Source: Paucibacter aquatile (GTDB lineage: Bacteria > Pseudomonadota > Gammaproteobacteria > Burkholderiales > Burkholderiaceae_C). Taken from it: 64,000 nt of DNA. Under the pieces are notes generated by a model. It was given only the letters and a program-made list of their open reading frames with translations. It searched no databases and had not been told where the DNA came from. Positions 24,985-35,600 of the stretch are shown one piece after another (position 1 is the stretch's first letter; the number at the start of each line of letters is the position of its first letter). Location: assembly GCF_002885975.1 (NCBI RefSeq), contig NZ_POSP01000003.1, positions 1 to 64,000 on the forward strand. The letters are read 5' to 3'. The position numbers and the translations under genes are program-made.

Positions 24985-26460
24985 TCACTTCAAGCCGGAC
25001 CTGAGCGATGGCGGCGGCGTGAAACCGAGTTCGCGTGCACGCGACTCATAACGCGCAGCCAGGTCGGGCTGGTCGAGCTTTCGGTACAGCAGGGCGAGGT
25101 CGTAGCTGGCAATGCCATTGCCCAGCCAGGCGGCGTATTGCAGCCAGCCTTCATAGCGGCCCAGCTCCTGCCCCGTGCTGCCGTCCTTGTAGATCACGCC
25201 GATGCGCTTGGCCGCGTCCTTGTCGCCGCGAGCGGCGCGGGCAATGTCCTGTTGCAGGGTGGGATTCTGGGCCGCTGTGTTGTGGAACGAGCTCTTGTAG
25301 AGCTTGACGTCGTTGCGCTGAAGAATCTTGGCGGAGTCTTGTGCGCCTTCCAAGGCCACCTCCACCGACTGGCGGCGCCGTCCCTGGGGGAACTGCTCGA
25401 TGTACTTGCTGCACAGGCGCACGATGTCGGCGGGCCAGAGGCCGGCCTGGATCTCCCGCCACAGCGATTCCTCTTCTGCCTGGGTCGCAGCCTGTGCCTG
25501 GGCGATCTGGGCTGCGCTGCGGCGATGCAAAGGCACATTGACCCGGGTGTTGTCGGCAATGAAGGGGTCTTGCGCCACCATGCGGATCTCCTTGATCGGA
25601 TGGTTCAGCATGGTGTCCCGTACATCTCGCCGAACCATCTTGAAGAGGTCGACAAAGCTGGTGTCCTCGCTGCTGGCGTTGAGCACCTTGACCAGGGAGG
25701 CGGTGTAGAAGGTGTTCTCGGTGGGCAAAGCCGAGGAGATGGCCGGCTTGCCCGCCGCCGTGGAGAAGGCAATCAGGCAGCCGACCGGGGCCTCGACCTG
25801 GTTCAGGCCGTCGCGGTCACGCAGCGCGCTGCGCAGCGACACGCGGCAGGAGTCGATCACGGCATAGGTGGCGCCCGTGGTGCGCGGCGCCAGCGGCCCC
25901 ACCACATCGAGATTGAGCTCCAGGCTGCCGTTCTGCACATCACCGAGCACACTGGGGTTGACCCCGGCCGAAATCAGCAGATTGCGAGCCTGGTCTTGCA
26001 CACCGTGGCCGGCGAAATAGAAAAAAATGGTCGCATTCGGCGGCGATGCGGCCACGGTGCGCGAGAACGCGTCGATGGCGGCGCGTGAGCGCGGCAAGTC
26101 CAGGTTCAGGGCGTCGGTGACCGCGAAACCCTTGGCTTCCAGCGAGGCCTTGAGGTCACGGATGTTCTTTGGGATCGGCGGCAGGTCCTGCTGCGCGGGG
26201 TATTCGTTATTGCCCAGAAGCAAGGCCAGGCGTACCTCATCCACAGGGCCGGTCGGCGCACCGGGCGCGGCGGCAAGCGCTGTCGAGGGAGGGGCGGCAG
26301 GAACGGGGGCCGGCGCTGGTGTCGGTGCTGGGGCGCGACCGTAGCTGCTGCCGTACTGTGCCGTCGCGGGCCCGCTGCCGATCAACAAGGGCGCCAGACC
26401 CATGGCTCCGCCGGCCTTGAGGGCAAAGCGACGGGGACGGTTGGCGGGTGTGTTGCTCAT
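24985..26460 (-). CDS. Exported caspase-family (C14-like) protein with Tat-like signal
   Basis: From ATG 26460 (GGAG upstream) there are 491 residues. The N-terminus RPRRFALKAGG plus a hydrophobic stretch looks like a Tat signal, followed by a Pro/Ala linker (about 44-70). The caspase fold spans about 75-330: LALLLGNNEY, FFYFAGHGVQD with catalytic H152, and YAVIDSCRVS with catalytic C205. The C-terminal part has Sel1/TPR-like helices (DKDAAKRIGVIYKDGSTG). It lies 165 bases downstream of tpsA on the same strand, suggesting a role in maturation or control of the exoprotein or in cell-surface stress. The substrate is unknown. Confidence 0.85.
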   Translation of the reverse strand: MSNTPANRPRRFALKAGGAMGLAPLLIGSGPATAQYGSSYGRAPAPTPAPAPVPAAPPSTALAAAPGAPTGPVDEVRLALLLGNNEYPAQQDLPPIPKNIRDLKASLEAKGFAVTDALNLDLPRSRAAIDAFSRTVAASPPNATIFFYFAGHGVQDQARNLLISAGVNPSVLGDVQNGSLELNLDVVGPLAPRTTGATYAVIDSCRVSLRSALRDRDGLNQVEAPVGCLIAFSTAAGKPAISSALPTENTFYTASLVKVLNASSEDTSFVDLFKMVRRDVRDTMLNHPIKEIRMVAQDPFIADNTRVNVPLHRRSAAQIAQAQAATQAEEESLWREIQAGLWPADIVRLCSKYIEQFPQGRRRQSVEVALEGAQDSAKILQRNDVKLYKSSFHNTAAQNPTLQQDIARAARGDKDAAKRIGVIYKDGSTGQELGRYEGWLQYAAWLGNGIASYDLALLYRKLDQPDLAARYESRARELGFTPPPSLRSGLK

Positions 26461-26625
26461 GTGTTTCTCCGGGAGATGGAATGCGGGTTGCCTTGGCAAG
26501 CCGCAGTTCGTGACATCGCTGGCTGCGACCCGCCTGCCTTGGGCTGGTCGCCGTGATTTTCTACAACTGGCGCGCGCTGGGCAGCCTGGCTGAGGGGCTT
26601 ATTGCAGCCGAATTGAGGCGAGGAC

Positions 26626-29600
26626 TCAACTGCCGGCGGCACAGCTCAAAGGGCTCTGGCCACTGCTGCCATCCCCGCCAGCCACATTGCAGCCGGCCGG
26701 CGAGGCTGCACCCGAGCTGCCCTTGGTGGCCGGGCTGCCCGGACCCACCTCGGTGATCACGCCGCCACGCAGGCGCGAGGCCACGTTTTCGGTGCGCACG
26801 GCTTCCTCGAAGCGGTCGCGCCGCGCGGATTCCGACACGGATGCAATCGAGGACAGCGCACCTTCCACCTGCGGCGAGCTCGGCGCATAGCCGTTGTAGT
26901 AGATCGGGATCTCGGTTTGCACGCCGGCGCCGTCGTAGAAAAAGAGGTAACCCGCCACACCGGTTTCCCGACCCGAGAGATAGATCGCTGCGCGGTTGGC
27001 GATCAGGCTCTGGGTGCGTGTGGGGTCCAAGCGGGTGTTGGGCCGCAGGCTGACATAGCCTGCCTCGGCGCCGCCTTGCGCCGCCAGGCCGTCGGTGCCC
27101 ACCTGCACTTTCAAGCTGCCCGAGGGCTGTACACCGAAAGGGTTGGGGTTGCTGGGTGTGGTCGCCTGGCTGCCGAAGTTGAAGACCAGTGCCGGCATCT
27201 GGGTCAGGGTGCCCAGGGTGTTGTTGAAGCTCATGCGCGCCGTGATCTGGGCCTGATCCACGGTGCTCATGCGGTCGGCCGTGAAATGCAGCAGATCGGC
27301 CGCCACCCCTTCGTTCTTCAGCTGGATGGTCTGGCCCGCCAGCTGCAGCAGGGAACGAGGCCCGCGGTCTTCCGTGCTGCCTGCCGCATTGGCCTTGCCC
27401 AGGCTGGCGCTGAAGCCACCGCTGAAATCATTGCCGGTCTGCAGCAGGCTGGCCGAAGCGCCCTGCTCCGCCTGCAGATGGAGATGCGCGCCCTCGGCCA
27501 CGCGGATGGCGCCCGAGTTCTGCACGAACACATCGGCCAGGATCTTGACGGGCCGGCCGGCTGCGTCGACGAGGATGACCTCCTTGGCCAGGCCCAGCTC
27601 GGCCTGGTAACGGCCCAGGCGCTCGGCATCGACCTTGGCGCCTTGCAAGGCCTTGAGGCTGAGCTGGCCTTTGTCCAGGGCGATGGCGCCGGACAAGGTG
27701 AAGACCGGCAGGCTGAGCTGCCCGTCCACCAGCTGCGGGCTGGCCACCCTGACGGTGCCGCCCTGCAGGCTCACCAGGGAGGCCGCTTGCGGCTCCAGCG
27801 TCAACTGCCCCGCCGGGTTGCTCAGTTGCACGCGACCGGAGCGCTGGATGCCGCTGGCCTTGACGCTGGAGACCTCGAAACCGTCCTGGTCGACGTAGTC
27901 GATCGCGCCATCGTTGGCGCCACCTTGCACGGCGGCGAAGCGCTGCACCTGGTTGCTGGCGTCCTTGAGGCTGTAGGCGGCAACACCTTGCAGCTCCAGC
28001 CCTTCCGCCAGAATGCCGGCGCCCGGGGCCTGCTGCACCAGGCCGCTGCCCGTGTTCAGAGCCACGGCCGCACCGGCCGCGGGCGCTGCGAGGCCGCGTG
28101 TGCCTGCGAACAAATCGCCATCCCCGGCAAGCTCGGCCACGGTGTAGCCCTGGCTGTTGCGCAGAAGCAGGTCGCCGCGCTCGCTGCGCGCCGCCACGCG
28201 GCCCGACCAGGCGTTGTCCTGCCCCAATGCAATGCCCTCGGCCGCGCGCAGGCCCAAGCTGCCCGCCTCGATGCGGCCGCCGCTTTGCTGAATGCGGCCT
28301 TGCGCGCTGTCCAGGCGCAGGGTGGCACCGCCCAGCTGGATGGGCTGGCTGAGCAGCAGATCGCCGCTGCTGCTGCGCACGCTGACATCGCCCTGGCGCT
28401 GCACGCCGCTGGACAGCACCGTGCCCAACTCCAGCGCCCCGCTGTTGAGGAAGCGCAGGGCGCCGTCGCTGCCCGCGGCCCCGCCGCCCCCGAGGGCCGC
28501 CAGGCGTTCGACCCGATTGCCCGCCTGATCCAGCTGCACCGCGCCTGCACCGCGCAGCTCCAGGCCGGTGGCCTGCACCGTGGCGCCGATGGCCTGGCTC
28601 ACGTTGCCCACAGCCTGCAAGACCAACAGGCTGCCTTGGGCTTGCACCGCCTGGTTCAATCGCAGGTCACCGCTGTCGCTGCGCAGGCTGACATCGCCTT
28701 GGCGCTGAATGCCTTGCAGGCCCTGCACCGTGTCGACCTGCAGCGCCCCCGCCGTGCGCAAGCTGACACTGCCGTCGCGCGCAGCGCTGGGGCCCGCACC
28801 TGCCGGCGTGCCGCTCATGGCCACGGCATCGATGCGATTGCCGGCGGACTGCAGCTGGAAGCTGCCGGCGCCCAGCACGGCCAGGCGCGCAGCCTGGATG
28901 GTGGCGGCCTCGTTCTGGCTGACCGCTCCGCTGGATTCGAGCCTCAGCGTGTTCGAGCCGGTCGCGATGCCCGCCTCCAGCGACAGGCCGGCGCTGCCAG
29001 TCTGCAGGCTGACGTCACCTTGGCGCTGAATGCCTGCGCCGCTCTCGCCCCCAACGCCCTGCAGCGTCGCCACGCGAAGCGCGCTGGCGCTGCGCACGGC
29101 GATGGCGCCCTCGGCGGCGCCCGCGCTGCGCACCGCCAGGCTGCCGATCTGGTTGTCGGCATGGGTCAGCTGCACCGCGCCGGGGCCGGTCAGCAGCAAG
29201 CCCTGGCTGCGCAGCGCGGCGTTTTGCGTCACCGGGCCTTGCGCCTGGATGCTCAAGACGCCGTCCACCTGGCTGGCGGCCAGCTGGACGCCACCACCGC
29301 TTTCCACGCTCAAGCCTTTTCGTGCCTGGGCTGACAGCGTCAGCTGGCCCTGGCCGAGCTGGATGGAGGCCTGCTCCTCGGTCTGCAGGGTCAAGACCAG
29401 GTCCTGGCTGCTGCTCAGGCTGGCCCCGCCCGAGGCCGAGAGGCTCAGCGCACCGCCAAAGCGATTGCCTGCCTGATCCAGCCGGGCACCGCCGGCGGTG
29501 GCGCGAAGCTGCGCGTCGCGGCCCACGATGAGGGCGCCGCTCTGGCTGAAGGCCGAGGCCTCGCTGTCCAGGCTGTCCGCCACCTGCAAGCCCGCGAATG

Positions 29601-32600
29601 CCGTGGTGGCCGTGCTGCGGCTGCGCAAAGCCCCTGCGCTCTGCCCTGCCACACTCAAGCTGCCCTGGCTGTTGATGCGGGCGCCCTGCCCGCTCACCAG
29701 GTTCAGGTCGAGATCGCCGGCGCTGTTCAGATCCAGGCTGCTGCCGGACTGGAGCTGCAGCGTGCCCTGGAAGCGGTTGTCCGCATGGTCCAGAAGCAAG
29801 GCGGCGCGCCTCGACTCGATGCGGCTTGAGGCGCCAAGGTTCAGTGCAGCGCTTTGGCTCACGCCCTGCTCGGCCCGGGCTTGCAGACCTGCCGTGGTTT
29901 GCAGCGCCCCCAGATTCAGGCTGCCGGCGCTCTCCAGCTGCAGCGCACCGGCCGTTTGACCTGTCACCGTCAGTTGATTGCCCAGGCTTTCGACCCGGCT
30001 GTCGCCCGGGCCGCTGTTGATCACCACATCCAGCGCGCTGGCGGCGCGCAGGCGGGCGGCGCCTCCGGCTTGCAGCTGAACCGTGGCGCCGAATCGGTTG
30101 TCGTTCTGCTCCAGGTTCAGGCTGCCGGTGCCGCTGCTGATGCGGCTGGCGCCCGCCACGTTCAGGGCCGCACGCTGGCCGAGGCTGGTGCCGGCCGTGA
30201 TCTGCGCCCCACCATCGACCTGCAAGCCGGCGATCGTCGTGTCTGCCGCACTGTGGCTGATCAGATCGCCGCCCACATGGCCGCGCAGCTGGACGGCATC
30301 ATTCAGGCCATCGAGATCGGCTCCCCCGCTGGTTTGCAGCGCGGCGCGCAACGGCCCCTGGGCCTGCAGGTGCAGGCTTGCGGCTTGAATGTCAATCTCG
30401 CCACCGAAGCGGTTGCTGGGCCCGCCCTGCGTGCCACGGAGATCCACCGTTTGGCCTGCCGCCAGGATCTGGCTGCCACCGCCCACCTGCAAGGCGCTTC
30501 CCGCCGACTGGCGCAGGCCTTGCTGGCTGCTCAAGAGGAGCTGTTGATCGACTTGCGTCGTGCCCAAGGTGATGGCAGCACCGCTGGCTGCGTCCAATGA
30601 CTGAGACTGCCCGGACAGCTGCAAGTCGCCGGCCGTGCGCAGCACGGCGGCCCCGCCGCTGGCCAGGCTCAGGTTCAGGGCCGTGGCGCTGTTCAGGTTC
30701 ACCGCCGCGGCGTCCACGCGCACGGCGCCGCGCCACTCATTGGCTTGGGTGAGCTGCAGGGCCCCGCTTCCCGCATTCAGCGAGGCATCGCCGAGCACTC
30801 GCAACACACCGCTTTGCGTGATGGCGCCGCCCTCGCTGCGCGCGTCCAGGCTGGCCAGGTCCCCGGCGCCCAGCAGCAGCGCGCCCTGGCTGCGCAGGGT
30901 CAGCGCACCGGTCTGCAGCGTGCCCAGGCTCAGGGCATTCTGGTCGCGCAGCTGCACCCGCCCGCCGGTCAGCGACAGGGTGGATTGGAAGTCATTGCCC
31001 GCTTGATCCAGGGTGATGTCCGCAGCACCGGCGTTCAGCTGGCTGCTTCCGGCGATTTGCAAGGCGCCGCTCTGCGTGATGGCCCCGCCATGGCTGTTGG
31101 CCACCAGGCTGCCGGCCTGGCCACTGCCCAGGTTGAGCGGCCCCTGGCTGTTCACGACGAGCGCGCCCACGCTCAAGCTGCCCAGGCTCAAAGCCTGTTG
31201 ATTGTTCAGCTCGGCGCTGCCACCGGTCAGCGACACGCGGCCGGCCAGTGCATTGGCCTGTGTCAGGACGATGGTGCCGCTGCCGGCATCCAGGCTGCTG
31301 TCGCCGGCGACGGTCAAAACGCCGGTCTGCGTGATGGCGCCACCTTGGCTGGTGGCCGTCAGCTGGCTGGCTGTTGTGGTTCCCAGATTCAGTGCACCCT
31401 GGCTGTTGAGCGTCAGATTGCCGATCTGGGCCGTTGCGAGTGCGAGGTTGTTGATGTCGCGAACCTGGCTGTCGCCGCCGGCCAGGTGCACCAGGCCCTG
31501 GAAATCATTGGCCTGGGTCAAGTTGATGGCGTTGCTGCCCGCGTTCAAGTGGGTGGTGCCCGCGATGCTGAGTGCACCACTTTGGCTGATGGCGCCGCTG
31601 GTGGCGGTGGCTGTGAAATCGCCGCTGACCGTGCTGGCGGCGAACTTCAGAGCGTCGGCGCTGATGCTGGCGCCAGCACCGCTGAGGATGGCCACCGTCT
31701 TGCCGTTGAGCACGTTGGCGCCGGTCAAGCTGATCGCCTGGCCCGCCGAGCTGGTGAAGCTATTGCCGTCGGCGCCCAGGTTCAATGCACCGGTTTGGGT
31801 GATCGCGCCCGCGCTGGCTGTGGCGAGCAGCTTGCCGCCGATGGTGCTGCTGGCGAACGTCAGCGCATCGGCGGTGATGCTGGCATCGCTGCCACTGATG
31901 AGCGCGACGGTCTTGCCATTGAAAAGATTGGCGCTGGCCAACGTGACGCCTTGAGCGGCGTGGAAAACGCTACCGTCGGCACCGAGGTTCAGGGCACCGG
32001 TCTGGCTGATGCCGCCGCTGCTGCTGGTGGCGAGCAGCTTGCCGCTCACAGTGCTGGCGGCGAACCTGAGCGCATCGGCGGTGATGCTGGAGTCGGCGCC
32101 GCTGCTGAGCGCCACTGTCTTGCCGTTGAAGACATTGGCGCTGTTCAGCGTGATGGCCTGGCCGGCGGCGGTTGAGAAGCTGTTGCCATCGGCGCCGAGG
32201 TTCAGCGCGCCGGTCTGGGTGATGCTGCCGGTGCTGGCCGTGGCGATGAGCTTGCCACCGATGCTGCTGGCGGCGAACTTGAGCGTGTCGGCGCTGATGC
32301 TGGCGTCGGCGCTGCTGGTGAGCGCCACGGTCTTGCCGTTCAGGACGTTGGCGCTGCCCAGCGTGATGGCCTGGGCCGAGCTGAAGCTGTTGCCGTCGGC
32401 GCCCAGGTTCAGCACGCCGGTCTGGGTGATGCTGCCCGAATTGCTGGTGGCGACGATCTTGCCGCCGATCGTGCTGGCCGCGAACTTGAGTGCGTCGGCG
32501 CTGATGGCGGCATCGCCGCCGCTGTTGAGCGCGACGGTCTTGTTGTTGAGCTGATTGGCGCTGCCCAGCGTGATGGTCTGGCCGGCGGCGGTCGAGAAAC

Positions 32601-35600
32601 TGTTGCCATCGGCACCGAGGTTCAAGGCCCCGGTTTGGCTGATGCTGCCGGTGCTCGCCGTGGCGACCAGCTTGCCGCTGATGGTGCTGGCGGCGAACTT
32701 GAGCGTGTCGGCGGTGATGCTGGCGTCGGCGCTGCTGTTGAGTGCGACCGTGTTGCTGCCGAAGAGGTTGGCGGCGTTGAGCGTGATGGCCTGGCTGGTT
32801 CCGGACGTGGTGAAGCTGTTGCCGTCGGCGCCGAGGGTCAGCGCGCCGGTCTGGGTGATGCTGCCGCTGGTGGCGGTGGCGACCAGCTTGCCTGCGATGC
32901 TGCTGGTGGCGAACTTGAGCGTGTCGGCCGTGATGCTGGTGTCGGCGCTGCTGTTGAACGCGACCGTGTTGCTGCCGAAGAGGTTGGCGGCGTTGAGCGT
33001 GATGGACTGGCTCGCGCCGGAGGTGCTGAAGCTGTTGCCATTGGCGCCCAGGCTCAGCGCGCCGGTCTGCGTGATGCTGCCGCTGGTGGCCGTGGCGATG
33101 AGCTTGCCTGCGATGGTGCTGCTGGCGAACTTGAGTGCATCGGCGGTGATGCTGGCATCGGCGCCGCTGTGGATCGCGACCGTCTTGCCGTTGAAGACAT
33201 TGGCCGACGAGAGGGTGACGGCCTGGCCGGCCGAGCTGGCGGTGAAGCTGCTGCCGTCGGCGCCCACGTTGAAGGCGCCGGTCTGGCTGATGGCGCCCGT
33301 GTCGGAGCTGAGGACCAGTTTGCCGCTGACCGTGGTGCTGCCGAGCTGGATGCCGGCCAGGTTTCTCAGGCCCAGATCGCCCTGCGTGTTGAACACATCG
33401 CTGCCGTTGACCAGTCCGGCCAGGCTGTTGGCCTGCGTGGACAGGTCGATCGATTGGCCGGCAGACACGCTGAAGCTGCTGCCGGCAGCGCCGGTGCTGA
33501 TCGCGCCGCTCTGGCTGATGCCACCGTTGCTGGCGTTGGCTGTCAGCGTGCCGCCGATCGTGCTGGTGGCGAACTTCAGGGCCTGGCCGCTCAGGCTGGC
33601 ATGACCGCTGCCGCCACTGGTGTTCAGCGCCACGGTCTTGCCGTTGAACTGATTGGCCGCCGTCAGCGTGATCGCCTGGTTGGCCGTGCTGGTGGTGAAG
33701 CTGTTGCCATCGGCGCCGAGGTTCAGCGCGCCGGTCTGGGTGATGCTGCCGGTGCTGGCCGTGGCGACGAGCTTGCCACCGATGCTACTGGCGGCGAACT
33801 TGAGCGCATCGGCGCTGATGCTGGCGTCCGCGCTGCTGGTGAGCGCCACGGTCTTGCCGTTCAGGACGTTGGCGCTGCCCAGCGTGATGGCCTGGGCCGA
33901 GCTGAAGCTGTTGCCGTCGGCGCCCAGGTTCAGCACGCCGGTCTGGGTGATGCTGCCCGAATTGCTGGTGGCGACGATCTTGCCGCCGATCGTGCTGGCC
34001 GCGAACTTGAGTGCGTCGGCGCTGATGGCGGCATCGCCGCCGCTGTTGAGCGCGACGGTCTTGTTGTTGAGCTGATTGGCGCTGCCCAGCGTGATGGTCT
34101 GGCCGGCGGCGGTCGAGAAACTGTTGCCATCGGCACCGAGGTTCAAGGCCCCGGTTTGGCTGATGCTGCCGGTGCTCGCCGTGGCGACCAGCTTGCCGCT
34201 GATGCTGCTGGCGGCGAACTTGAGCGTGTCGGCGGTGATGCTGGCGTCGGCGCTGCTGTTGAGTGCGACCGTGTTGCTGCCGAAGAGGTTGGCGGCGTTG
34301 AGCGTGATGGCCTGGCTGGTTCCGGACGTGGTGAAGCTGTTGCCGTCGGCGCCGAGGGTCAGCGCGCCGGTCTGGGTGATGCTGCCGCTGGTGGCGGTGG
34401 CGACCAGCTTGCCTGCGATGCTGCTGGTGGCGAACTTGAGCGTGTCGGCCGTGATGCTGGTGTCGGCGCTGCTGTTGAACGCGACCGTGTTGCTGCCGAA
34501 GAGGTTGGCGGCGTTGAGCGTGATGGACTGGCTCGCGCCGGAGGTGCTGAAGCTGTTGCCATTGGCGCCCAGGCTCAGCGCGCCGGTCTGCGTGATGCTG
34601 CCGCTGGTGGCCGTGGCGATGAGCTTGCCTGCGATGGTGCTGCTGGCGAACTTGAGTGCATCGGCGGTGATGCTGGCGTCCGCCCCGCTGTGGATCGCAA
34701 TCGTCTTGCCGTTGAAGACATTGGCCGACGAGAGGGTGACGGCCTGGCCGGCCGAGCTGGCGGTGAAGCTGCTGCCGTCGGCGCCCACGTTGAAGGCGCC
34801 GGTCTGGCTGATGGCGCCCGTGTCGGAGCTGAGGACCAGTTTGCCGCTGACCGTGGTGCTGCCGAGCTGGATGCCGGCCAGGTTTCTCAGGCCCAGATCG
34901 CCCTGCGTGTTGAACACATCGCTGCCGTTGATCAGCCCGGCCAGGCTGTTGGCCTGCGTGGACAGGTCGATCGATTGGCCGGCAGACACGCTGAAGCTGC
35001 TGCCGGCAGCGCCGGTGCTGATCGCGCCGCTCTGGCTGATGCCACCGTTGCTGGCGTTGGCTGTCAGCGTGCCGCCGATCGTGCTGGTGGCGAACTTCAG
35101 GGCCTGGCCGCTCAGGCTGGCATGACCGCTGCCGCCACTGGTGTTCAGCGCCACGGTCTTGCCGTTGAACTGATTGGCCGCCGTCAGCGTGATCGCCTGG
35201 TTGGCCGTGCTGGTGGTGAAGCTGTTGCCATCGGCGCCGAGGTTCAGCGCGTCGGTCTGGGTGATGCTGCCGGTGCTGGCCGTGGCGACGAGCTTGCCAC
35301 CGATGCTACTGGCGGCGAACTTGAGCGTGTCGGCGGTGATGCTGGCGTCGGCGCCGCTGTTGAGCGCGACCGTGTTGCTGCCGAAGACGTTGGCCGCGTT
35401 GAGCGTGATGGACTGGTTTGCCGCGGTGGCGCTGAAGCTGTTGCCGTCGGCGCCGAGCGTGATGACGCCACTTTGTGTGATGCCGCCCGTTGTTGCGATT
35501 GCCTCCAGCGCCCCACCGACCGTGCTCGTGGCCAGGTTCAAGCTGCTGCTTTTGATCGCAGCGGCCGCGGACCCACTGGTGTTCAGAGAGACCGCTCCCG

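Noticed and set aside
26626..27300. CdiA-type toxin tail on the giant TpsA with an immunity gene downstream
   Set aside because: There is no VENN motif or toxin-like domain; the C-terminus continues beta-helix-like sequence and ends in a cysteine pair, and the next gene encodes a caspase-fold protein, not a small immunity protein.
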